Shown: positions 1 to 5,686, numbered from the stretch's first letter. The stretch is DNA of 7,395 nt from Demequinaceae bacterium UBA4004 (GCA_002384765.1 DGBM01000042.1:1-7395); one strand, 5' to 3'. Notes: generated from the letters alone by a model not told the origin. A program made the numbers and translations.

Positions 1-1
1 G

Positions 2-148
2 ACGTCGGGCCAGGGCGTGCAACTCGCGTTCGTGATCGTGGCCGCATCCGTGCTGCTGGCAATGTTGGTCGGCTGGCGAGGCATCGCCGCCCTGGTCCGC
101 GTCGTCGCGACCGCTGCAAGTCGCCGCCGCGCCGCCGCGTCGGACTAG
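2..148 (+). CDS. C-terminal end of a membrane protein, possibly a transporter (partial)
   Basis: Frame 2 is open from the window edge to TAG at 146-148 and gives 48 residues. Residues 6-25 or so form one hydrophobic stretch (VQLAFVIVAASVLLAMLVG), a likely last transmembrane helix. A short amphipathic segment and a basic, Ala/Arg-rich tail (SRRRAAASD) follow, which would sit in the cytoplasm under the positive-inside rule. One terminal helix plus a basic tail fits the end of many permeases, including major-facilitator proteins, but no family motif is present, so the class is only a guess. GC is about 70% by hand count, like the right end of the window and unlike the block that follows. The decayed IS3 transposase starts within about 20 bp of the stop, so the true 3' end could have been altered by insertion. 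Confidence 0.55.
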   Translation, partial: TSGQGVQLAFVIVAASVLLAMLVGWRGIAALVRVVATAASRRRAAASD

Positions 149-165
149 GCGGGTCGAATAGAGGG

Positions 166-324
166 GCGAAGGACCTCGTTCTCCTGCTCAGGCAGCCGGT
201 GCCGCTTCCGCACCTCACGGATCTCTTTCGCGATTGGCCCGATCGTCACTCCGGGCTCACGGTCACAGACGACACGCACGACGTCGTCACGGACCTCGGT
301 GGGACAGGGCTTTGGCGCAGCAAC
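166..324 (-). pseudogene. Decayed IS3-family transposase OrfA with internal deletion
   Basis: Read on the minus strand, this segment starts with PKPCPTEVRDDVVRVVCDRE and continues PGVTIGPIAKE. That resembles the N-terminal helix-turn-helix part of IS3-family OrfA proteins, which typically begin PKPYPxEFRDDVVRVARxRE. It then jumps directly to REVRKRHRLPEQENEVLR, which matches the leucine-zipper-like part near the OrfA C-terminus (usually RKRIRLLEQENEVLR). The intervening stretch, roughly 25-35 residues carrying the rest of the helix-turn-helix, is missing. The homology stops at the final LR, next to the stop of the upstream membrane-protein gene. No ATG stands at the expected start, where the codon reads GCG, and no OrfB is present. 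The frame happens to stay open from about 441 to 145, but the content shows a dead fragment. No terminal repeats or target duplication were identified. The assignment rests on remembered family sequence patterns. Confidence 0.75.
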
Positions 325-437
325 ATCCTTCCAGGCCCACCTCTCGGGCAAGCCAGGGCAGATGTCACCTATCCGTGCAGCAGTCCCTTTCATTACCCAC
401 GGATCAAGGGGCACCGCGGCCGCTGTCGATGACCAGA

Positions 438-1151
438 TCAAGCTCTCGGGAGTGCTTCCTCTTCCGCGGGCGTGAATTCGCGCGCTTCGCCGAGGTGAAC
501 ATTCTCGACGCAGGTCGAGGAGTTCGATCTAAGCGCAGCCAGCAGGTCTGATTCCGAAGTCAAGTCCTCAGTAAACCCCGTCGTGTACGAGGCAAACCCG
601 TTGACAGAGTGCGCGTCGGATCCGCCGACCATGGGCTTACCTAGCAGGCGAGCGACATGATATGCGAATGCGTTTTCGGCCCGGGCAGTGCCGCCGTTTC
701 CGACTTCGATGCCGTCCACGTACTGGAAGACGGTCATGGTTTCGGCTGCCTCATCTGGAAGCATCGCAAAGCGTTCTTCCGACGCACCCGGCCGCCGCTC
801 GAGCAAGTGGCGAAACGGATGAGCGACAATCATGAACGCGCCCTTCTCGTCGCATACCTCGCGTAATCTCCGGGCGCTACGTATGCCTGAATAGTACTGA
901 TCGAGTCCGATCACGACGATATGGCCCATATCGGTCGTGACCTCCATTCCACGCACCAAGAAGAGCCCCGATGCTTGCCGCAGCGCCTCAAGACGGAATG
1001 GCTCCCAGGTTCGGTTGTGTTCGGTCAGATTCACGCCGAGGTTGTGTCCTTGTGCGAGCGGAACCATCTCCTCTACCCGGAGGCTGCTGTCGCTTGAACC
1101 TTGCGCGGTGTGGACGTGGCAGTCGATCAGCGTGGTCATAGTCGTGGGCAT
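438..1151 (-). CDS. PHP-domain metal-dependent hydrolase
   Basis: This 237-residue protein has the metal-binding motifs of the PHP (polymerase and histidinol phosphatase) family in order. They are HVH at 12-14, TEH with Glu44-His45, GMEV with Glu69 and a following His76, AHP with His110, IEVGNG with Glu149, and GSDAH with Asp178 and His180. Such proteins use a cluster of two or three metal ions to hydrolyse phosphoesters. The length fits the short stand-alone YciV/TrpH-like members, and it is not fused to a polymerase. The ATG at 1149-1151 has AGGAG 4 bp upstream on the minus strand. A second ATG 12 bp inside is possible but is 16 bp from that site. It is cytoplasmic, with no signal peptide. 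It is transcribed away from the CoA-transferase cluster, so the two may share control. GC is near 55%, like that cluster. The substrate is unknown: a nucleotide, a CoA-derived phosphate or a catabolic intermediate are all possible. Confidence 0.88.
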   Translation of the reverse strand: MPTTMTTLIDCHVHTAQGSSDSSLRVEEMVPLAQGHNLGVNLTEHNRTWEPFRLEALRQASGLFLVRGMEVTTDMGHIVVIGLDQYYSGIRSARRLREVCDEKGAFMIVAHPFRHLLERRPGASEERFAMLPDEAAETMTVFQYVDGIEVGNGGTARAENAFAYHVARLLGKPMVGGSDAHSVNGFASYTTGFTEDLTSESDLLAALRSNSSTCVENVHLGEAREFTPAEEEALPRA

Positions 1152-1170
1152 CCCTCTCCTGAGTCAATTC

Positions 1171-1191
1171 GCCGAGCTTGCGCAGCTCGGC
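1171..1191. promoter_or_regulatory. Perfect 8-bp inverted repeat upstream of the PHP gene
   Basis: GCCGAGCT (1171-1178) and AGCTCGGC (1184-1191) are exact reverse complements separated by TGCGC. The repeat ends 20 bp upstream of the PHP start codon on the minus strand. It could be an operator or a 5'-UTR hairpin. Its right arm contains GCTCGGC, which also forms the right arm of the longer repeat at 1307-1332. Confidence 0.45.
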
Positions 1192-1261
1192 TCACCGTCC
1201 ACGTCGTCGTAAAGAGAACGATGTCCCTTCCGCCTGCCGCAACATGCCGCGGAGGTCGCTC

Positions 1262-1290
1262 TTGCGCGAAACCGGAACAACTCATAGCCT
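1262..1290 (+). promoter_or_regulatory. Candidate sigma-70-type promoter for the CoA-transferase cluster
   Basis: TTGCGC at 1262-1267 and TAGCCT at 1285-1290 are 17 bp apart, a reasonable actinobacterial housekeeping-type -35/-10 pair. Transcription would begin near 1297, leaving about 70 bp of leader before the ATG at 1368. This is a match by eye with no support beyond spacing and position, and similar matches occur by chance in GC-rich DNA. Confidence 0.35.
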
Positions 1291-1306
1291 ACCCTTCAAC
1301 CTAATG

Positions 1307-1332
1307 GCCGGGCATCGAAGAGGATGCTCGGC
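1307..1332. promoter_or_regulatory. 26-bp imperfect inverted repeat, candidate operator or leader hairpin
   Basis: GCCGGGCATC (1307-1316) and GATGCTCGGC (1323-1332) pair at 9 of 10 positions, with the tenth a G-T, around a GAAGAG spacer. The repeat lies about 10 bp after the predicted transcription start and 36 bp before the first cluster gene. That position suits either a repressor operator or an RNA hairpin. A shorter repeat, GCCGCC-TC-GGCGGC, follows at 1339-1352, just before the ribosome site. No regulator gene is in the window to pair with it. Confidence 0.45.
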
Positions 1333-1356
1333 ACGACTGCCGCCTCGGCGGCGACT

Positions 1357-1362
1357 GGAGAG
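1357..1362 (+). promoter_or_regulatory. Ribosome binding site deciding the ATG start at 1368
   Basis: GGAGAG lies 5 bp before the ATG at 1368 (7 bp counted from GGAG). The in-frame GTG at 1362 overlaps this site and cannot use it, so the ATG is preferred. Confidence 0.6.
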
Positions 1363-1367
1363 TGTTC

Positions 1368-2702
1368 ATGGTAGATCACCCCCCGATGCCTCTCGACGGC
1401 ATCCGCGTCCTCGAGTTCGGGCAGGCGATCGCGGCGCCCACCTGCTCGCGGTACCTCTCTGCTTTGGGGGCGGAGGTCATCAAAGTGGAGAACCTCATGG
1501 CACCGGACCTGATCCGAGCGTCGTCCGCATCGTGGCTCCCGCCCGATACCAACCCACTTGTGAAGTTCGAAGTCGAAGCCATGGGGGCAGAGTATCTGTC
1601 CGGGAAGATGAGCCTGGGTCTCAACATCACACATCCCAAAGGCAGGCCGGTGTTGGAGGAACTGATCAAGAAGTCTGACGTCGTCATGATCAATTATTCG
1701 GCCAGCGCGATCAAGAGCGTGGAATTGCGCGCCGAGGATGTCGTGGCGTTGAGGTCCGACATCATCTACATTGGTCTTCCCGGATTCGGATATGACGAGG
1801 AATCGCCGTACTTCTCGTACAAGGCATGGGGGCCTAACCAAGCGCCAATCTCCGGCATCGATCACATGACGGGTTGGCCCGACCGTCCGGCTGCGGGTCT
1901 CGGCAGCTTTTCGTACCCTGACTTCTCCGGTGGTATGCAAGCTGCGTTGTCGATCATCGGCGCACTGTTGCATCGAGACGCCACTGGCGAGGGGCAGGTC
2001 ATCGACATGTCTCAATATGAGGTGGCTGTGGCGGCGATCGGGCCCGTCATGCTGAACTACTTCGCCAACGACATATCCCAGGGCCGGACAGGCAACCGTG
2101 TACCTTGGGCGGCACCCCAGGGGGTGTACCCGGCCGCTGGCGTCGAGCGGTGGATCGCCATCTCCTGCTGGGAGGATGCACACTGGGATGCGCTCCGCAC
2201 CGTGGCCAGCGGATGCGAGTTCGTCTCCGATGACAGATTCGTCACGGCCGCACGCCGAGCCCAACACGCCGATGAGCTCGACAGTGCAATATCTGAGTGG
2301 ACATCGCAATACCACAGTCGGGATCTTGTGTACCGGCTACAGCAAGCCGGATGTCCCGCTGGTCTCGTTGAGGACCAGGCTGACATGATCGTCGACCCCC
2401 AGCTCGAAGCTAGGCGCGCATTCTTCATCGGCGACCAGGTGAGGGTGGGGAAGGAGATGTCGCTGAACTTCCCGGTGAAGATGTCCGAAACACCCGCAGA
2501 GATGCGCCAGGGGACGCCGGCGATTGGACAACACAATGGCTACTTGCTCGAGGACGTTCTGGGCCTGAGCCACGAGGATCGCGTATCGCTCGCATCAGAA
2601 GGGGTCGTGTTCGAGACCGCGGATCCTGACCTGACGTTCAAAGCGCCCTACCTTCGATGGGTCCGTCACCTTTGGCGCGATGAGTGGCCGGAGCCTGCGT
2701 AG
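1368..2702 (+). CDS. Class III (CaiB/BaiF family) CoA-transferase, subunit with catalytic Asp
   Basis: This 444-residue protein belongs to the class III CoA-transferases, which move CoA from an acyl-CoA donor to a free carboxylate through an aspartyl-CoA thioester. The N-terminal part has LDGIRVLEFGQAIAAPTCSR and LGAEVIKVE (about 34-42), the usual nucleotide-fold and CoA-binding signature. The middle has IGLPGFGYDEESPY. It then has FSYPDFSGGMQAAL, where Asp185 aligns with the catalytic Asp169 of formyl-CoA transferase Frc, followed by GEGQVIDMSQYE. Later motifs APQGVYPAAGVERWIAIS and GQHNGYLL also fit. The length is slightly above the usual 390-430 residues because of a Trp-rich C-terminal tail. 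A second, more divergent CoA-transferase gene lies 101 bp downstream, so a heteromeric enzyme of the BbsEF type (succinyl-CoA:benzylsuccinate) is plausible. The acid substrate and CoA donor cannot be inferred. GC is about 55% in sampled rows. Confidence 0.92.
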   Translation: MVDHPPMPLDGIRVLEFGQAIAAPTCSRYLSALGAEVIKVENLMAPDLIRASSASWLPPDTNPLVKFEVEAMGAEYLSGKMSLGLNITHPKGRPVLEELIKKSDVVMINYSASAIKSVELRAEDVVALRSDIIYIGLPGFGYDEESPYFSYKAWGPNQAPISGIDHMTGWPDRPAAGLGSFSYPDFSGGMQAALSIIGALLHRDATGEGQVIDMSQYEVAVAAIGPVMLNYFANDISQGRTGNRVPWAAPQGVYPAAGVERWIAISCWEDAHWDALRTVASGCEFVSDDRFVTAARRAQHADELDSAISEWTSQYHSRDLVYRLQQAGCPAGLVEDQADMIVDPQLEARRAFFIGDQVRVGKEMSLNFPVKMSETPAEMRQGTPAIGQHNGYLLEDVLGLSHEDRVSLASEGVVFETADPDLTFKAPYLRWVRHLWRDEWPEPA

Positions 2703-2718
2703 GGTCTCGGGGTCCAGA

Positions 2719-2749
2719 CGCGCGGGGCCGAAGGTCGCTGGCCCGCGCG
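2719..2749 (+). promoter_or_regulatory. GC-rich intercistronic hairpin between the two CoA-transferase genes
   Basis: CGCGCGGG (2719-2726) and CCCGCGCG (2742-2749) are exact reverse complements. After a one-base bulge, two more C-G pairs extend the stem inward. It sits 16 bp after the first CoA-transferase stop in a 101-bp gap, the largest inside the cluster. No T-run follows, so it is not a classical intrinsic terminator. It may act as an attenuator or an mRNA-stabilising end that sets unequal expression of the two subunits. Confidence 0.4.
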
Positions 2750-2803
2750 CTATGAACTTGAGCAAGGCAAGCGCGGCCTACTTTGCAACCAACGGAGGAA
2801 GTC

Positions 2804-4006
2804 ATGACAGAGTTGTCCGGCTTGCGTGTTCTCGACCTGACGGACGAGAAGGGCGTGTACGGCACTAAATTGCTCGCCGATCTAGGAGCGGATGTCATCC
2901 GGGTCGAGCGGCCCGGGGGAGATCCGCTGCGCGATCGAGGACCGTTTCTGGGGCAAATCCCGGGTCGGAATCGGAGCCTCTACTGGGCGTACATGAATAC
3001 ATCCAAGCGTTCCATCACCCTTGACTTCGCTACCGGCGATGGGCGCGGCATATTGGATCGGCTCGCATCGACAGTGGACGTTGTCGCGATATCGGGGGAC
3101 GCGGCTTCGATCCGCTCCCTCGACGTCTCTGGTCTCATGGAGGCGAACAAGAGTCTCATTGTCTCCGCGATCACTCCTTTTGGCCTGACCGGGCCCTTCC
3201 AGGATTGGTCCGGCAACGACTTCATCGGCTGGGCGACCGGAGGGCTCACCTTCTCGACGGGCGACGTTGATCGCCCCCCGGTGGCTCCGGCCCCGGTCGC
3301 GGAATTGAGCCACATCTACGCGAGCTACCTGGTCTCCTTTACAACCCTCGCAGCGGTTCGGGTGGTCAATCAGGGCGGTCCAGGTCAGTTGGTAGAGGTC
3401 TCCCTGCAGCAGGCCGTAGCCACTGCGTCGGGTGAAGCAGGTGTGTCGGGTTTCATCGATGATCAGGAGCTGCGAACTCGCCACGGCAGCAAGCGCGCAC
3501 TGTCCGCTCCGTTCGGACACTATCCGACGAAGGACGGATTCGCGGCGGTGCTGGCGCTGATGCCGGCTCACTGGGACTCCTTGGCTGCGTGGATCAACGA
3601 GAAGACCGGTCTGGAAGGGGCCCTCGACGAATCGCTGCGGGGACCAGCCTTCACGAGATCCGGCGACCTTTACGATGTCGCGGACTACTTCACTAGCGAG
3701 CTGACGTCCCTGTACACCAAACAGGAACTGTTCGAGGAGGGGCAACGCAGGGGAATTTCGATTACTCCCGTCAACGATCCGGCGTCTTCGGCGCGGGACC
3801 CCCAGCTGGCGTACCGCAAGTACTGGAGTGAAATCGAAGTCGACGGGCAGCGCATCACATCTCCTGGCTCGCCCGCGCGGCACAGCAGCTTGGCATGGTC
3901 AGCGCGTCCAGCACCGACAGTGGGGCAAGACAACGCAGAGGTGTATGCTCAGATCGGTATCGGCCAGGCGGAATTGAACCGCCTTTCTAATCTTGGGGTG
4001 GTCTAG
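2804..4006 (+). CDS. Class III (CaiB/BaiF family) CoA-transferase, divergent subunit lacking catalytic Asp
   Basis: This 400-residue protein has the CaiB/BaiF framework: LSGLRVLDLTDEKGVYGTKLL, LADLGADVIRVERPGGDPLR (25-44), NTSKRSITLDF, ITPFGLTGPFQDW (about 123-135), GPGQLVEVSLQQA (about 192-204) and GHYPTKDGF. At the position of the active-site aspartate the sequence reads PVAELSHIYASYL. Depending on alignment, Glu167 or His170 stands where Asp is expected. It resembles the CoA-transferase group seen as the second gene of paired clusters, probably a partner or structural subunit of the upstream protein. The ATG at 2804 is preferred because GGAGG (2794-2798) lies 5 bp before it, while an in-frame TTG at 2783 has no such site. 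The kinase gene starts 4 bp after the stop, which indicates co-transcription and probable translational coupling. An independent enzyme using Glu cannot be excluded. Confidence 0.88.
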   Translation: MTELSGLRVLDLTDEKGVYGTKLLADLGADVIRVERPGGDPLRDRGPFLGQIPGRNRSLYWAYMNTSKRSITLDFATGDGRGILDRLASTVDVVAISGDAASIRSLDVSGLMEANKSLIVSAITPFGLTGPFQDWSGNDFIGWATGGLTFSTGDVDRPPVAPAPVAELSHIYASYLVSFTTLAAVRVVNQGGPGQLVEVSLQQAVATASGEAGVSGFIDDQELRTRHGSKRALSAPFGHYPTKDGFAAVLALMPAHWDSLAAWINEKTGLEGALDESLRGPAFTRSGDLYDVADYFTSELTSLYTKQELFEEGQRRGISITPVNDPASSARDPQLAYRKYWSEIEVDGQRITSPGSPARHSSLAWSARPAPTVGQDNAEVYAQIGIGQAELNRLSNLGVV

Positions 4007-4010
4007 GCGA

Positions 4011-4643
4011 GTGGGCTCTCCTGCGGTACGGGTGTTGCTGAGTGGTGGGATCGGCTCGGGAAAGTCTGCTGTTTCGAGCGCGTTGAGAGAGCGGGGCGTC
4101 GTCGTTCTCGACGCGGACCAGGCGGGGCACGAGGTGCTTGAACCCGGCGGGGAGGCGTTTGAGTCGGTCATTGCGCGGTGGCCGGAGGTTCGCGTCGACG
4201 GACGTGTCGACCGCCGAGCGCTCGGCCGCATCGTCTTCGGGGATCCCGAACTGCTCGCGGAATTGGAGAAGTACACTCACCCGGCCATCCGCGCCCGCTT
4301 GGATCGACAGGTTGAGGCTCTGGACGCTCGCGAGGTGGTGGTGGAGATGCCCTTGCCGAAGGACTTTATGGGCCCAGGCTGGCTACGTGTGATTGTCGAC
4401 GCCCCCGATACGGTTCGGGTTCATCGTCTTCGGGATAGAGGCATGCAGCTCGACGAGATCGATTCTCGAATGGCATCACAGCCGTCCGCACAGCAGTGGC
4501 GTGCTATCGCGGACTATGTGATCGACAATTCCGCCGATCGTGCGAGCTTGGATACCGAAGTGTCAGCACTACTCGACTGGATGCGATCGCAGACTGGCGA
4601 GCCGGACGGGACGTTATCGGATAGTGATGTGCGGAGGAAATAG
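4011..4643 (+). CDS. coaE: Dephospho-CoA kinase paralogue (CoaE-like)
   Basis: This 210-residue P-loop kinase resembles CoaE, which phosphorylates the 3'-OH of dephospho-CoA in the last step of CoA synthesis (EC 2.7.1.24). Visible motifs are Walker A GGIGSGKS (12-19), LDADQAGHEVLEPGGEAF (33-50), DGRVDRRALGRIVFGD (63-78), THPAIRARLD (89-98), RLRDRG (139-144) and ADYVIDNSA (167-175). The length is close to the usual ~200, with a short acidic tail and no GrpB-type extension such as mycobacterial CoaE carries. The segment normally reading VPLLFE is VEMPLPKDFMGPGW here, so substrate handling may differ. GTG at 4011 is preferred: it is 4 bp after the previous stop, with GGGGTGG 9 bp upstream. A TTG at 3993 would overlap the upstream gene. 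CoaE is normally a single housekeeping gene, so a copy inside a catabolic cluster is likely a second, dedicated one. That needs the whole genome to confirm. Confidence 0.85.
   Translation: MGSPAVRVLLSGGIGSGKSAVSSALRERGVVVLDADQAGHEVLEPGGEAFESVIARWPEVRVDGRVDRRALGRIVFGDPELLAELEKYTHPAIRARLDRQVEALDAREVVVEMPLPKDFMGPGWLRVIVDAPDTVRVHRLRDRGMQLDEIDSRMASQPSAQQWRAIADYVIDNSADRASLDTEVSALLDWMRSQTGEPDGTLSDSDVRRK
4633..4637 (+). promoter_or_regulatory. Ribosome site for the dehydratase gene, inside the end of the kinase gene
   Basis: GGAGG lies within the last codons of the kinase gene, 9 bp before the ATG at 4647. Only 3 bp separate the kinase stop from this ATG, so ribosomes finishing the kinase could reinitiate directly (inferred translational coupling). 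Confidence 0.6.
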
Positions 4644-4646
4644 GTA

Positions 4647-5165
4647 ATGACAGAGTCGAGCGGTGTTCTGACTGAGGAGATCCTCTCGTACATCGGCAGA
4701 GAGGGTCCGGACGAGACCGTAGCTTTTCATCGTGAGGAGATGATTCGGTATGCCAACGCGGTGACGTTGACGCCGGCGCCGAATCCGCTGTTCATCGACG
4801 ACTCCGCTGCGAGTGCGTCGCCATTCGGCGCGATCATCGCGCCGTTCCAGTTCTACTCCATCCCATTCACCGTGATGGCTCCTCCGGCCATGCTGAAAGA
4901 AGACGGGATCCCGGCCTCGGGTGGCCTCTTTAGCGTGGAGTTGCCTCCGGTGCCACTGCCTCGCACGATGGCCGGCGGACTGAAGGTTAGATACCGCCGC
5001 CCAGTTCGAGACGGTGATGTTCTGACTCGGAGGACCAGGCTGGCAGCGATCACTGAACGTCAAGGAAAGTCCGGTCCGCTCGTATTCACGACTATGGAAA
5101 CCACGTATCGCGACGAGTCTGAGCGGGACGTGGTCGTCGTGGAGCAGACAATCATTTCAAGGTAA
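4647..5165 (+). CDS. FAS1-like / MaoC N-terminal-type dehydratase subunit (hotdog fold)
   Basis: This 172-residue cytoplasmic protein looks like the MaoC_dehydrat_N (FAS1-like dehydratase) family, which makes one half of a double-hotdog hydratase acting on acyl-CoA. Evidence includes IRYANAVTLTPAPNPLFIDD (33-52), which resembles the family's A-x-x-x-x-NPL-x-x-D stretch. FGAIIAPFQFY (60-70) corresponds to the usual YGGIIAPPTF. In the C-terminal half, LKVRYRRPVRDGDVLTRRTR is followed by GPLVFTTMETTYRD, matching the typical FRPVRPGDxL and LVFVxxETTY core strands. The length (about 150-180) fits. The next gene encodes a second hotdog protein 11 bp downstream, so the two probably form a heterodimer like mycobacterial ChsH1/ChsH2, or a split version of fused mesaconyl-CoA/itaconyl-CoA hydratases. 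Which enoyl-CoA is hydrated is not readable. A thioesterase role is less likely given the partner gene. Confidence 0.82.
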   Translation: MTESSGVLTEEILSYIGREGPDETVAFHREEMIRYANAVTLTPAPNPLFIDDSAASASPFGAIIAPFQFYSIPFTVMAPPAMLKEDGIPASGGLFSVELPPVPLPRTMAGGLKVRYRRPVRDGDVLTRRTRLAAITERQGKSGPLVFTTMETTYRDESERDVVVVEQTIISR

Positions 5166-5176
5166 GGACGATAGTC

Positions 5177-5620
5177 ATGGTGTTGTGGGATGATTGTACG
5201 GTTGGCGATGAGATTCCCGTGCTCACGGCGACGATCGGGGCGGCCCAGCTGTTCATGATGTCAGCCGTGACGCTCAACCCCCATCGTATTCACTATGACG
5301 AAGGGTGGGCGCGACATGAGGGTTACGAGGAGCGGGTAATACATGGTCCGTTCCACGGTGAAGTGATTATCCAGACACTTCAGACGTGGGTAGGAAGCAC
5401 GGGCTGGTTGATGGAGCTGGAGTACTCGAACCGTCGGTACGCTGTTCTCGGAGACACGCTGACCGGCCATGGTCGGATATCGAAGGTGTATGAGGAGGAT
5501 GGCCGGCATCTCGTCGATCTCGAAGTATGGGCTGAGAACCAGCGGGGCGAGACGACCGCGCCTGGATCGGCGACTGTCGTGCTCCCCACCCGTGAATCCT
5601 CGATAGCCGTCGACGGCTGA
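5177..5620 (+). CDS. MaoC-like hydratase/dehydratase subunit (hotdog fold)
   Basis: This 147-residue protein carries the MaoC/hydratase signature TLNPHRIHYDEGWARHEGYE (32-51), followed by VIHGPFHGEVI (54-64). The pattern N-x-H-R-I-H-Y-D with a later HGP is typical of the C-terminal half of mesaconyl-CoA/itaconyl-CoA hydratase-like and HTD2-like proteins. In classical (R)-specific enoyl-CoA hydratases the motif is GDxNPxH with catalytic Asp and His. Here Thr32 stands where that Asp would be and His36/His39 remain, so the catalytic base may differ or come from the partner. ATG at 5177 has AAGGA 8 bp upstream. The gap to the previous gene is 11 bp. It is the last gene of the co-directional cluster; downstream lies only a palindrome and a transposase relic. 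The likely reaction is reversible addition of water to an unsaturated acyl-CoA. Confidence 0.85.
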   Translation: MVLWDDCTVGDEIPVLTATIGAAQLFMMSAVTLNPHRIHYDEGWARHEGYEERVIHGPFHGEVIIQTLQTWVGSTGWLMELEYSNRRYAVLGDTLTGHGRISKVYEEDGRHLVDLEVWAENQRGETTAPGSATVVLPTRESSIAVDG

Positions 5621-5686
5621 GGAGGCCGTAGCGCGGACTGAAGCTCGCTGGGAGAGCGTCGGCTGCTGGGGGCGGAAGCGGGGGTA

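Noticed and set aside
199..551. Plus-strand frames over the IS3 relic
   Set aside because: They are antisense to transposase homology and to the end of the PHP gene, and have no family resemblance.
1362..1367. GTG at 1362 as start of the first CoA-transferase
   Set aside because: It overlaps the GGAGAG ribosome site. The ATG at 1368 has suitable spacing.
1296..2315. Long minus-strand open frame (339 codons) opposite the first CoA-transferase gene
   Set aside because: It lies antisense to a protein with clear CaiB/BaiF motifs. Its translation is rich in Arg, His and Asp with no recognisable domain, as expected of an antisense frame in GC-rich DNA.
2783..2803. TTG at 2783 as start of the second CoA-transferase
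   Set aside because: The strong GGAGG site lies downstream of it and directly serves the ATG at 2804, where the family N-terminus begins.
2680..2868. A 62-codon plus-strand frame bridging the two CoA-transferase genes
   Set aside because: It overlaps both genes out of frame, covers the hairpin, and has no recognisable content. It is a chance frame.
2882..3883. Long minus-strand open frame (333 codons) opposite the second CoA-transferase gene
   Set aside because: Same reason: antisense to a clear family member, Arg-rich, and without a domain or a plausible ribosome site.
3993..4010. TTG at 3993 as start of the kinase
   Set aside because: It would overlap the upstream gene and add residues not typical of CoaE. 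The GTG at 4011 is better placed.
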